Assembly: GCA_026008535.1 (NCBI GenBank)
Contig: BRKX01000002.1
Span: 68,283,380-68,347,379 of the forward strand
Length of the DNA: 64,000 bases
Reading direction: 5' to 3'
From: Perilla frutescens
Taxonomy: Eukaryota; Streptophyta; Magnoliopsida; Lamiales; Lamiaceae
The notes beneath the pieces were generated by a model, which saw only the letters and a list, made by a program, of their open reading frames with translations, was not told the DNA's origin and did not search any database. Every line of letters begins with the position of its first letter. Positions within the stretch are counted from its first letter, which is position 1. Positions 1-10,269 of the stretch are shown here, in pieces. Both the position numbers and the translations under genes were made by a program.

Positions 1-376
1 GGAGTCCCTCCGACTTGGTTGAGTAATCCATCATCTCTCTCTTTCTCTCTCTATGATTTTCTTGATACCTAACCATCTCTTCCTCATTGACCTTCTCCAC
101 ATCATCAAGGTCGTTTTTTTCTTGATCCTGTAACAAAGTAATGGAAGTTATGATCTCATTCAGCCCTTTGACTTTCACTTGCTTCCCATCAACTGCTGAT
201 GCATCGAGATTTCCGGCGACATCGTCGGGATTTTCTTTTCTCCTCCTCTTCCTCTGCTGCTGTTGCTGTTTCTGCTCCTTATTTTCGTTCATCTCCAAAT
301 GAGATTCTGGGAAAAGGTCTAGAACACGCAGGAAAGATGAGCAATCGGGATCTTCGGTGGTAATCGGAAGCTTCAT
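1..376 (-). CDS. 5' part of an unrecognised acidic/basic protein, cut by the window edge
   Basis: An open frame starts at the ATG complementary to 374-376 and stays open to the window edge (125 codons) without a stop. The product begins MKLPITTEDPDCSSFL. It has a glutamine run followed by a very basic stretch (residues about 35-47, QQQQQRKRRRKE, resembling a nuclear localisation signal). It ends in a charged, probably coiled-coil region rich in E, K and R (about residues 85-120). A TATA-like TATATATAG lies about 110 bases upstream on the same strand (484-492) and a GA-rich leader fits a plant 5' UTR. I do not recognise the family; a nuclear regulatory protein is only a guess from the basic patch. 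An intron inside this stretch cannot be excluded. Confidence 0.55.
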   Translation of the reverse strand, partial: MKLPITTEDPDCSSFLRVLDLFPESHLEMNENKEQKQQQQQRKRRRKENPDDVAGNLDASAVDGKQVKVKGLNEIITSITLLQDQEKNDLDDVEKVNEEEMVRYQENHRERKREMMDYSTKSEGL

Positions 377-483
377 ATACATACGCAGTCCATGTGCTCG
401 ACAAAATGCGTGAAAGGAAATGTGAACGGAGTGAGAATGTCAAACTAATAAAAATGCGGCTTTTGAAAACTGGGGTCAGCTGT

Positions 484-492
484 CTATATATA
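484..492 (-). promoter_or_regulatory. TATA-like box for the left-edge gene
   Basis: TATATATAG on the minus strand, about 110 bases before the ATG at 376. Spacing fits a plant core promoter with a leader of about 80 bases. Inferred from sequence and distance only. Confidence 0.35.
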
Positions 493-572
493 AATGCGTA
501 GATACAGCGGGGAAAAGTTGCGGGATTGGTGTGAACACGGCTTCGGGATTGAGGAAGTTTCGAGGTGGGGAT

Positions 573-606
573 GAGAGAGAGATATAGAGATGAGAGAGAG
601 AGAGAG
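573..606. repeat. GA/CT microsatellite
   Basis: Interrupted (GA)n tract upstream of the left-edge gene, broken by a TATAGATG segment. Confidence 0.8.
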
Positions 607-1298
607 ATTTGGTCAAAGACGGTGGTGGTACAGAGAGTTGAGATATGTGCCTACGCGTCTCTGATTCAATTTTCTGTCTTTACCATAACGGACTCTTTTA
701 TTTCTTTACGGTAATAATTTGTAAATTTTCCAATTCATTTTTAAAATAATAATATTCATTTGGATTCATTAAAAATAAATTATTGATTCTTTTATTATCG
801 TATCATGTTTTTGGAAATTATGAAGCCCTTTTTTCATCCAAGGTTATTGAATTGGGTTCTATTTATTTTTGGAATGCACGTTGAAATTTTAATTTTGCTT
901 AGTCACATAAGAAAAATGCGGTGGGATCGTCGCATAATTAATAATTGTAGTACTAATATCAAGGCCCACTTCCATTTTTTCTAGCAATTTATTTGCAGAG
1001 AAATAAGAGAAAAAAGTTGTCCCACATTACAACCAGAGTCACTTAGGGGCATCCGTAATGGGGGCACTTTTTCAATTTTTGAAAATCAAACCATCTTTGT
1101 TTCTCCATTGGAGCAGAGATGATGTGGGTTTTTTTAAATCAGTTCAAGCTGGTTTAATCTGCAAAAGTAAAAACAACGTTGGGCTACACCACTTGCTTTT
1201 TTGGACAATCTTCCTCTCTCCTCTCTTTCTCTCTTCTCCCTCCCCTCTTCTCTCTCTACTATTGCTATACATATACATATATGTATATAATATAAATG
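607..1298. other. AT-rich intergenic stretch with one copy of a direct repeat
   Basis: No gene seen. Bases about 897-1045 form a diverged direct repeat of 2440-2586: both contain GATAATTGTAGTA-like, CCACTT and GCAGARAAATA segments followed by an 'agtcact' end. The open frames near 1058-1446 are low-complexity CT-rich translations and do not look coding. Confidence 0.5.
897..1045 (+). repeat. Direct repeat copy A (partner at 2440-2586)
   Basis: Alignable with 2440-2586 over about 145 bases with many substitutions and small indels. Shared landmarks in order are an AAAATGYGGTGG segment, TAATTGTAGTA, a CCACTT segment, TTTTTCTARCAATTT and a TGCAGARAAA segment. The pair brackets the putative solo LTR at 1304-2193. 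Confidence 0.5.
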
Positions 1299-1303
1299 AG
1301 TAT

Positions 1304-2193
1304 TGTGATGTTGTATTTGTAGAACCAAAAATTTTGCAATTAATTCGTTTGGATTCGGGCTCCGACGATCTACAAAACAAAGACAAAAAATCGTGAGGCC
1401 GAAGGACCGTCAAGGGGTTGACGATCGAACGGACTCCAACACTCAAGTCAGAATCGAGACTAGGAAAAATAGATAAATAAAGCAGTAAGTAAGATCGAGG
1501 AATAAAGACATCAAGTTTAATGATTATGTGGTGTTTTTATAATCGATGATTATTCTTCTTCTCTCATTATAAAAGGGACGTATATATAGATAAAGGTTTA
1601 ACCAATTTCCCCTTTTCAAGGGATCCTTTCTATCCCTTTTAAGTTTTTGACTGGGTCTCATTTATCTTCAACGGACATGTTTGACTTGATCTTCTTTAAG
1701 AGTCTTGTTCGAACTTGGTCGAGGCCTCCGGACCTTGAGGCTTCTGGACCTCAGGACATCGACCTCGAGGCCTCTGGACCTCCCCATTTCGAGACGTCGA
1801 CCTCGAGGCCTCTGGACCTTGAAGCCTTTCCCTTTTAGGTTTTTGACTGGGTCTCATTTATCTTCAACGGACATGTTTGACTTGGTCTTCTTTAAGAGTC
1901 TTGTTTGAACTTGGTCGAGGCATCCGGACCTTGAGGCTTCTGGACCTCAGGACATCGACCTCGAGGCCTCTGGACCTCCCCATTTCGAGACGTCGACCTC
2001 GAGGCCTCTGGACCTTGAAGCCTTTGGACCTCTGGACCTCGAGACGTCGACCTCGAGACCTCTGGACCTCGAAGCCTCTGTACCTCGAGACGTCGACCTC
2101 GATTAAGGCTTCGACCTCTTGATTTCGGCTCTTAAGCCTTTGACCTCTTTATGGGCCTTAGTTTTGGGCCTTAAGTGGAAAAAGGCCTCTACA
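1304..2193 (+). mobile_element. Putative solo LTR or LTR-retroelement remnant with a tandemly duplicated GAC-rich segment
   Basis: The segment begins TG and ends CA. It is bordered by matching bases agtat(t) at 1299-1304 and 2193-2198, so a 4-6 bp target duplication is possible, although the exact edge is ambiguous. Bases 1340-1500 (GGCTCCGACGATC, then GACTCCAACACTCAAGTCAG) resemble a recurring motif I remember from plant LTRs. The second half is a 196-bp tandem duplication followed by short GACCTCGAGGCCTCTG repeats. No protein-coding retroelement domain is present. The open frames of 63-81 aa here are just the repeat translated. Confidence 0.4.
1649..2106. repeat. 196-bp tandem duplication plus short GACCTCGAGGCCTCTG-type repeats
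   Basis: The unit starting at GACTGGGTCTCATT (1649) recurs at 1845 with only a few differences, giving a period of 196. Inside and after it, shorter units of the type GACCTCGAGGCCTCTGGAC and GAGACGTCGACCTCGA alternate up to about 2106. It is GC-rich compared with its surroundings. Confidence 0.85.
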
Positions 2194-2198
2194 GTATT

Positions 2199-4285
2199 AA
2201 TTTTTCTAATATTATTCTGATGTTGTATTAAATTATGTAGTTTAAATTTTTAAATGATATTAGCTGGTATGAAATTACCACAAGTAGCAACTGTGAATAT
2301 CTTCATACAGAAAAAAAAAAAACCTTTGATTTGTCTTTCGTGGATTTTATTTATGCTTTGTTATGTATCATGAGATCATCATGCCTTCCTCCTATTATTT
2401 GTTTTAGGGTTATATGTTGATTTTTTTTTCTTTTCATTCTGCTTGATTTCATATGGAAAATGTGGTGGAATTGTCAGATAATTGTAGTAATATTAATACT
2501 CCACTTTTCATTTTTCTAACAATTTTTTGCAGAAAAAATAGAGAGAAAAGGTGAAGTCCAACATTATGGCTCAAAAGTCACTCAAGACCTGCCAATTTTG
2601 TTTCTTTTTTATTTCAAAAACACTTGCTCTTCAATTTGACCAAGTTGTACTGTGCAATATATACATAGATGCGCCTAATTTTTTACCTTGCAAAGCCTTT
2701 AGGTTTTTTTTTTTTGGATAAAGGAACCCATCCCATTTTTAATTTTTTTTTATTATGGTTTTCAAAACTCATTCTTTTAAGTTAAAGATTGAAAATGACT
2801 ACGTAAAGCAAATTTTCAAAAATAAATTCTCAAAAGTTATTTATTAAGAATTTTATTTAGGAACCTATTTATAATAGGTATGCAATTAAATATGTGCCTA
2901 AATTGTTCTAAAAAAAAAGGTCCTTAAATTCTTACATTTTTGTCAAATAAATTTTCAATATTTCGTTTGGTTTAATTGAAGTCAAAGTTTTGTATGTTTG
3001 TTACAACCGCCTCAACTTCCATTTTGTTTAATTGAGTCCTTACAATTGGCTCTGTACAAGTATTATATCCTCGAATAAAGTCGTGTAAATTTGGACTTTA
3101 TCAAATCATACAAAATTTGATGATTTCATTAAAATCAAACTAAAAGTTGGAGGACCCATTTACTACGAGATGTAAGCTCGAGGACCCAATTGAATTAAAA
3201 GCAAGCTTGATGATTTTTTTGGGGGGAAGCTTGATGATCTATAGACATTTGACAGAGATACGTAGAAGCTGTACATGTGTGAATTTTCAGTAAATTATGC
3301 GGCTAAATTGCGTCATATTCTCTCTTTCTTTTAAATGTCACACCGAATCTCGTTGTATCTTTTAAATTACATCAAATCTCCTTATGTTTTTGAAAAGTAT
3401 TCTCTACTTTAATTTTTCAATTTTTGGACCAAAATACCCTTATATACATGATCCTCGTCTCTCTGACATTTCAATTTTATTTGAAAATAATGATATTTTG
3501 GACTTTTTTTTATTAAAAAAAACACACAAGCGGGTTTACTACGATTTCAAAGACGCAAGAGGCCGGGATTTGATGTAGAATTTGGGTAACACAAAGGAGT
3601 TTAACATATTTATCCAAATTATGACTTTATATACTGCAGTCGTAAATCATGCATATATATGACATAAATCAAAATAGAGAAATCTTGTATGATGAACTCG
3701 ATCTAAAAGACATTGATGAATACGATCTCAATATTACAAATGTCGACGTTATCCATTCTACCAATTGTAAATTTTAGAATGACTTCTGCTGTAAATTTAC
3801 ATCCATTTTACATCCACTCCGCCAATTGCATGTAATTAATTAAATATTTTATTTTATTTTATAAAAAAATAGCAACCTCAATTATTATTTATTAAGAATT
3901 CCAATAAAACCCTTATATATTAAGGATGAATAAGTAAATACGTCCTAAATTCTTATGCTTTTTTGTAATTGGATTTTCAAATTTTAGATTGATGGTACAA
4001 ATTTAACTTCATTGCAAGGATAATTTAACTATCATAAAAAGCTGAGAATATCACCGAAAGTAGCTCATGCGCCATTTAAGAAAAAAAAAATTGCCTATTT
4101 TCATCTTAATGGTTGATTAATTATTGAATTCAAGATAAAGATTAGGCTGCTTTTAATGCCCAGTCGAAAACCTTGAATTTGACTATATATATCGTGAATC
4201 ACGCGCGCAGCTGATAACTATAAATTTGGGATAATTCCAAAGTTGAATATATATAATTAATAACCAATTAAAAAATTTCAACAGT
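2199..4285. other. AT-rich intergenic stretch, no gene seen
   Basis: It holds copy B of the direct repeat (2440-2586) and otherwise AT-rich sequence with many stops in all frames. The 64-aa frame at 3384-3578 has no recognisable features and is not called as a gene. Confidence 0.5.
2440..2586 (+). repeat. Direct repeat copy B (partner at 897-1045)
   Basis: Same-orientation diverged copy of 897-1045 on the other side of the putative solo LTR. It could be an old tandem duplication or decayed ends of an older transposon. Confidence 0.5.
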
Positions 4286-4294
4286 TAGAACAAA
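4286..4294 (+). repeat. Left 9-bp target-site duplication of the MULE
   Basis: TAGAACAAA, repeated exactly at 8696-8704 just outside the right TIR. Confidence 0.8.
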
Positions 4295-4672
4295 GAGTCA
4301 TGCTATTCGGCCACACTATGGCCGGCCATAATTTTATAATTATGGTATATTTTCATTATATGGTAAGTTTTTAATTTAATCCTTAATTAGTGATTAATAA
4401 TGTTTTACTATTATAACCTTCCGATTAATTTTAGAAGGATTTAACTTTTTAATTTTAAAAATTTAAATCATCCACAAAATCTCATTAAAATATGAAATAT
4501 CCTAACTAATAATATTGAATCAATTTGTTACCGAAAATTTAATTGATTTGTTGTGCATTTTTTTATTCAAAATTTCATTAAATTATGAAAGATCCTAGCT
4601 AATTATATTCAATCAATTAAATGACCGAAAATTAAATTGATAGTGCAATCATTTGTTATTCAAATATTATGG
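4295..4672 (+). repeat. Left long TIR of the MULE
   Basis: It matches the reverse complement of 8335-8695, from GGCCACACTATGGCCGGCC at the outer end to TTCAAATATTATGGTGT at the inner end. The right copy lacks a few short blocks present here. Confidence 0.85.
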
Positions 4673-4899
4673 TGTGTATATATATATATATATATACTAA
4701 ATTATATTATATGGTGTATCCATTTCCGCAAATTTATATTTTTTGATTTGTAATATAATATGGCAAAATCATTTGTAATCCAATATTTATACATAAGTTT
4801 ATTATTTTATTTGTAATATTGATGTGGCAAAAAATAATTTCTTTATTCATTTATATATATTTTTAAAAACTTCATGTAATTATTATATAGAGATATTTA

Positions 4900-5083
4900 C
4901 TCCCTCTGTTTGGTTTTGTTTGTTGTTTTAGGTTTTCTTTTTGTTTTAAAATGTTTGTTGTTTTATATATTTTGACACTCTCTCTCTAAAATTTAACCTT
5001 ACAAATATATGGAGAGAGAAAAAAAATCAACTTTTTAGGAGAATATAAGTGAATAATATTTTATGTAATATAAATGGGAGGGA
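4900..5083. mobile_element. Stowaway-like MITE inside the MULE
   Basis: It begins CTCCCTCTGTTTGG after a TA and ends ATGGGAGGGA before a TA. Length is about 184 bp. The end sequence and TA target fit Stowaway (Tc1/mariner-type) MITEs, but the inverted repeats beyond the first few bases are weak. Confidence 0.5.
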
Positions 5084-5216
5084 TATATTAGTCTAAAAAA
5101 TTAATTGTTAATTTTAGGTTTGAATAATATAAATTATTTATGAATACAAATAAATAATTTTTACAAAACTGAAGTATAAAAAATATTGGAATTGTATAGT
5201 GATTTTTGGATATAAG

Positions 5217-5807
5217 TAGGGGTGTGCAAAATCGAATCAAAACCAAAAAACCGAACCAAACCGAGTTATTTAGTTCGGTTGGTTTGATAATTTTTTCTTT
5301 AATTTTGGTTTGGTTTTGAATATTAAAATCAAAATATAGTTTGGTTCGGTTTCGATTTAAGTAAAAAATATTTTGGTGAAAACCGACCCAACCAAAATAC
5401 ACACACACACACTATATTTATAATTTATGATTTATAATTCTAATATTAATTATATCTAAATTAATAATTTTAAAAAGTATTTATACCTAAATAATACTAG
5501 TAATTCTAATATTTAGTTCAATTTTCTAGTTATAGAATTTTTAAAATATTTACTTATTTAATATATGGTTTGTCATCTATTAAGTACATGCTATTCTCTT
5601 TAGATATAACTGTTTCGGAAAAATAAAAATAAGCACTAAAAATTCAGTTAAACCGAAAACCAAACCAAACTAACCAAAAAATTATTGTTTGGTTTGGTTA
5701 TCTATATTATTTTTGTTGGTTTGATTTGAATTTTTTTAAGAATTTTTTCATTTGATTTTGTTTGTTTAGCTCGATTTTGCACCAAACAAACCATTCGCAC
5801 ATCCCTA
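5217..5807. mobile_element. 591-bp non-autonomous hAT element with 8-bp target duplication
   Basis: The ends are TAGGGGTGTGCAAA and, inverted, TAGGGATGTGCGAA, the end type of plant hAT elements. Exact 8-bp direct repeats GATATAAG flank it (5209-5216 and 5808-5815), matching the hAT target duplication length. Subterminal regions are packed with GGTTTGGTT/AACCAAACC-type repeats, which in active hAT elements are transposase-binding sites. There is no transposase frame. It is inserted in the MULE and is therefore younger than it. Confidence 0.9.
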
Positions 5808-6720
5808 GATATAAGACAATATGAATTAAATAATTATCCTTGTATTGGACTTGTAAGGAATAAATATATTGTGTGCACTTTATTAATCTACAATGTTTTG
5901 TTTTCATCAGTTTTATTTATTGAAGACTACTAAATAATGTTATGAACACATGTAAATAAAATGCATTACAATATTATGAATTATACATATATTAAGTTGA
6001 TAAATAATTTAAAAAGGAAATAAAAAACAAAGTTATTTTGATTTTTCGAAAAGATATTACTATAATGGATATTTAATTGTTTACAATGGTTTGCGGCAAA
6101 AGTAGCAAGCTTTTTTCTAAAATAATTTTTTGGGTTAATTCATTCTTAGGTCGCTAAACTTTTATATACATTTTGTTTCAATAGATCCTTCAAAAAAATT
6201 TTGTTTAGTAGATCATTCTACTTCTATAATACATTTTCTCAAGTTCCTGTATTTTCTAGTTACATTTTGAGAGGTTCCTGGATAAATTTTTATTGTGTTA
6301 ATAGCTCTCTCTACTTATCTATTTGATCTCAGTAATTAGTCTTTATTTAATTGAACTAACAAAGTTGATAACTTCTTTGTTGCTTAACCGAACCAATTTA
6401 TTAAAAATTACTAATCAAACGTTGATCAAATAATTAAAAAAATAAAACTTAAAAGAGAACACATAATTATCTAAAATATGATAAATTATATTATGGCAGA
6501 CAAGGAGGTCGATCATCTAAAAAACAAAAAAAAATGATATGAAAAATTATTCAAATTAAATTTGTATGTTATAAGTTATGATGAAAATAAGATAGAAAAT
6601 ATAATTCTTTAATTTGAAGGAAGAGAATATTTTTTGGACAATTAATAAGTAAATTTTCGGTTTTTTCCCCTAAAAAGGTTTTTTTTTTTTGTTGCTGACT
6701 TCACAGGTGTAATGCATGTT

Positions 6721-6819
6721 GGGGATGGCCTAGTGGTGGAGTGAGGTTGTTTGGAGACCAAAGGTCACGGGTTCGAATCTCCTCAATACCACCAGGTCGG
6801 GTGTGTGAGTAAAAAAAAA
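6721..6819 (+). mobile_element. tRNA-derived SINE
   Basis: A box A-like TGGCCTAGTGGTGGA (6726-6740) is followed about 30 bases later by a box B-like GGGTTCGAATCTC (6769-6781). A poly(A) run closes the element at 6811-6819. The internal pol III promoter with no tRNA cloverleaf fits a SINE. Related heads occur on the minus strand near 24.7 kb and 45.7 kb. Confidence 0.8.
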
Positions 6820-7637
6820 TGCAAATAATTTCTAAATATAAATATATACTATTAAAAGTTGGAAGGGTTGTTTAAATATGAAAATGATTTTTGTAGAACA
6901 TGCAAATAATTAACAATTAAGAAAATCTAAAAAATTGAAATTCCGAATAGTTGAACATAAAAGCATAAATAATGATTTCAAAACTGATACACTTGCTCAT
7001 ATGCTCTTGGAAAACTAATTCTATTGTTCAAAGTAACTTCAAATTTTATTTGTAAGCTTATGCAACCAATTGATGTAAATTTTGTTTAAATGTTTTAATA
7101 GAATACCATAGTAATTTATGTTAGTTAGAATATGAATAGAAAAATAAAATATGACTAAAAATAAAACGAAATACATTCAATACGCCAACATAGAGGCCCA
7201 CAAATATATATCTTGGTCAAAAGAAATATGTGGATGATCAAATGAAAAGAGTAAAAATTTCACTGCATACAGTAAAAAAAATCACATCATCCCAGGGTAC
7301 ATTCTTTAGTATTCAAAACTATATAGAGAGATCTTCCATTACAAAATGAAAAAAATTAGAAGAAAAAAGGTTAAAAATTTAAAGTTTGCAAATTAAAAAA
7401 CACATCATCCAGATGAAACTTTTTGGATGATCTCGCTATTGTAAAAAATAATTGAATCAATTGGCTCAAATTGACCTTCTCCTAAAATATAAAATTCAAT
7501 TAACAAATACACATTAAATAATTATTGTGATAATATTGTAGCACTAATATAAACAACAAATACAACTTAAGAATTCCCAATAGTTTATTCAAATTTCATC
7601 TTATACCTTTCAATTCATCATCCTAATGATTAAGAAC

Positions 7638-7696
<59 letters not shown>

Positions 7697-7707
7697 CACA
7701 CACACAC
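7638..7707. repeat. Compound AT/TG/AC microsatellite
   Basis: (AT)n from 7638, (TG)n about 7657-7691, then TATA and (AC)n to 7707. The TG and AC arms could pair as a hairpin. Confidence 0.9.
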
Positions 7708-7936
7708 TAATATGTGTGTGCGCTTGCGTGTCTGAAATAAAGTTAAGAAAAAGACAATGGTAAAGGAAAAATATATAATATGATAAAAATGTTACTTCAA
7801 ACAATCACGACCATCACTCTTTCAATTTGCAACATCATAAAAATCAGATAAAAAAGATAGCAAAAAAAATAGAAATAAATGTAATTATATTAAAAAAGAC
7901 TTCACATAAATAGAAATGAATAAAATTTTGTAAACA

Positions 7937-7937
<1 letters not shown>

Positions 7938-7974
<37 letters not shown>
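7938..7974. repeat. ATT trinucleotide microsatellite
   Basis: About twelve consecutive ATT units. Confidence 0.9.
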
Positions 7975-7976
<2 letters not shown>

Positions 7977-8334
7977 AAAACTTACATTGCTTGATTAACG
8001 TAATTGAAGATCGTTTACATTGTAGATTGACTAAAGTAATTGCAGGATATGTAATTTATTTTGTATAGACTTGATTAACATAATTATATGATAATATTTT
8101 AATTAGTTATATAGAATATAATGGAATTTATTAAGAATAAATGAATAAATACATGTTAATTTTAGTAGCATAATTTGCATTAAATATAAAAATATTAATG
8201 ATAGAAATTTGCATGTACTATTAAATTAAATACTTATTAAATTATTGTATTGTTAATTATCTAAAATACCCTTATAAATGGGAGGAGAAAAATGGGTTGC
8301 ATGAGTGTGTTATAATATACACACACACACACAT

Positions 8335-8695
8335 ACACCATAATATTTGAATAACAAATGATTGCACTATCAATTTAATTTTCGATCATTTAATTGATAG
8401 AATATCATTAGCTAGCATCTTTCGTAATTTAATGAGATTTTGAATAAAAAAATGTACACCAAATCAATTCAATTTTCGATTCAATATTATTAGTTTCATA
8501 TTTTAATGAGATTTTGTAAATGATTTAAATTTTTAAAATTAAAAAGTCAAATCTTTCTAAAATTAACGGAAGGATATAATAGTAAAACATTATTAATCAC
8601 TAATTAAGGATTAAATTGAAAACTTACCATGTAATGAAATTATACCATAATTATAAAGTTATGGCCGGCCATAGTGTGGCCAAGAAGCATTATTG
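8335..8695 (-). repeat. Right long TIR of the MULE
   Basis: Inverted copy of 4295-4672. An AC microsatellite (about 8320-8334) sits at its inner edge, opposite a TA microsatellite at the inner edge of the left TIR. Confidence 0.85.
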
Positions 8696-8704
8696 TAGAA
8701 CAAA
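8696..8704 (+). repeat. Right 9-bp target-site duplication of the MULE
   Basis: TAGAACAAA, exact match of 4286-4294. Confidence 0.8.
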
Positions 8705-9480
8705 AGTCATGTTCTATTTATATATAGTTGTATTGTAATCTTATTGCAATAATATCATTATACATTATGTGCACAATATTGTAATAATTTGATATGAAAT
8801 AAAATATATCGATGATACAAAAATAGCAGATTAAAATTAGATATAAAAAAAATAGATTTGAGCTGTTGAAGCAGATATTTGAATGATGTTGTTAAAGGCA
8901 AAAAGTGAATTTGATGGTTAATTAACACTCATTGTTTTTTCACGATCAGGAAAATATGGCAATTAACCTTTATTTTACACTAATGTTTAATAGTCTGGAT
9001 AAAGGCATATTAGTAAATGTATCCAATAAAAATCGTGTGTTTGGTAGTCATTGCTTGTTCACGCGAGGCCCAGTCCTTAACACGAGGCCCGTTGTGTAAT
9101 TTACTGATTCGGCTGGATAATGTATCCTACGCCCCCCTTCGGTTACAGTTTCTAGGCAAGGTATCTGACGCCCCCTCAGTATACCAAATAAAACAATGTA
9201 CCAAACAGATGTGTGAAGCAATCTAGTATATTTATCTTAATAACCAAACACATAATTAAAATAACTAATACGCAATTATCTTTCAAAGCAATCCAGATTT
9301 TATTAATATAGGTATATCCGTACCGGTATACTAAACATTGCCTAATTATATTTCATGAGTTTATTTTAATTAGTTATTTTTAGAGTCAGAGTTTTGGAAA
9401 TTGTAGCTTGATTTTCTTGCAGATTTTAAGCAACATTTCTTCTTAATTAGTTCTAGTTGTCGCGAAATTTCAGCCAAAGC
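8705..9480. other. Intergenic stretch, possibly with a transposon remnant
   Basis: No gene recognised. The segment 9005-9340 is richer in GC than its surroundings and holds a 69-aa open frame without recognisable features. TTTGGTAG and TACCAAAT motifs hint at an old MITE, but I could not define ends. Confidence 0.3.
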
Positions 9481-10139
9481 CCGAAAGATGGTTTATCTAT
9501 TAATATAGAGCTCGAAAGATAGATTCTATTGATTCAAGACTTCAAAAATTTAAAATTATTAATTTAAGGCTTGTAGATTTAACGGTGTTAAAATTTCATC
9601 CGACAAAAGGTGACGTGGCCGTTAAATATTCAAATAATTTTATTTATTAAATTAAACAATAAATTTACATTAATTATTTTAATTAAATTAAACATAAGGT
9701 TTTATTAAATTTTGTCAAATAAAAACCACCACTTTCTGTTGTTTGGGTCTCATTATTTTTTTGTTTGAAATTCATCTTTGTTTGTTTGATTAATTAAATT
9801 TTATTATATTTATAATTAATTATTATGATTTTAATTCCATCGATTAATGTGAAATTTATTCTCTCTCCAGACCTCGTTTTAAAATAATCATTTCCCCATC
9901 AAAATTGATTAATTTAATTTAATTAATGTAAGTTTATGTTTTTTTATTTAATTTAATTTATGATAAAAATAATGTGTCAAAATTATATGGATATTTAACG
10001 GCCACATCACCTCCTGCCTGATGGAGTTTTAACAACGATAAATCTCCAAATCTTAAATCGATAGTTTTAGATCTTTAAAGTCTTGAATCGATAGAATCTA
10101 TCTTTTAAGCTCTATATCGATAGATAAATCATCTTTCGG
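9481..10139. mobile_element. 659-bp TIR element (MULE-like MITE)
   Basis: Bases 9481-9642 and 9976-10139 are inverted repeats of each other with scattered mismatches. They share CCGAAAGATG at the ends, ATATAGAGCT and AAAGATAGATTCTAT in the middle, and GTGGCCGTTAAATAT at the inner side. The centre is AT-rich with no coding frame. TIRs of about 160 bp suggest a Mutator-like MITE, but no convincing target duplication was found, so the class is unproven. Confidence 0.7.
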
Positions 10140-10236
10140 TCATTAATTAATATTTCTCCATACTCAAAAACTCCTATACATCTTATGCCTGGGCCGACCC
10201 ATCAGACGGACTGACCTGTCCCAACCCAACCCGGCA

Positions 10237-10244
10237 TATAAATA
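10237..10244 (+). promoter_or_regulatory. TATA box of the orphan first exon
   Basis: TATAAATA about 45 bases before a leader that contains AAGCCTAACTCTAGCCGCC, the style of many plant housekeeping 5' UTRs. Confidence 0.45.
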
Positions 10245-10269
10245 GATTCCCTGACCCGATTTTCTGATT

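Larger units (their letters stand above)
4295..8695. mobile_element. 4.4-kb non-autonomous Mutator-like element (MULE) with long TIRs
   Basis: Bases 4295-4672 and 8335-8695 are inverted repeats of each other over about 370 bases, with small indels. Both ends carry the perfect palindrome TATGGCCGGCCATA. The element is bracketed by an exact 9-bp direct repeat TAGAACAAA (4286-4294 and 8696-8704), the target-site duplication length typical of Mutator-like elements. The TIR similarity runs, with mismatches, right up to that duplication. No transposase frame or zinc-finger motif is visible between the ends, so the copy is non-autonomous. Younger insertions (Stowaway-like, hAT, SINE) and microsatellites sit inside it. 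Confidence 0.85.

Noticed and set aside
1647..2122. Three overlapping open frames of 63-81 codons
   Set aside because: They are translations of the 196-bp duplication and its GACCTCGAGG repeats, with repetitive LDLRTSTSRPLDL-type peptides and no start or promoter.
6726..6781. A possible tRNA gene (boxes A and B present)
   Set aside because: The segment does not fold as a cloverleaf with acceptor stem and ends in a poly(A) run, so a tRNA-derived SINE is the better reading.
7610..7804. 64-codon minus-strand frame
   Set aside because: Translation of the AT/TG microsatellite (THTHTHTH, IYIYIY).
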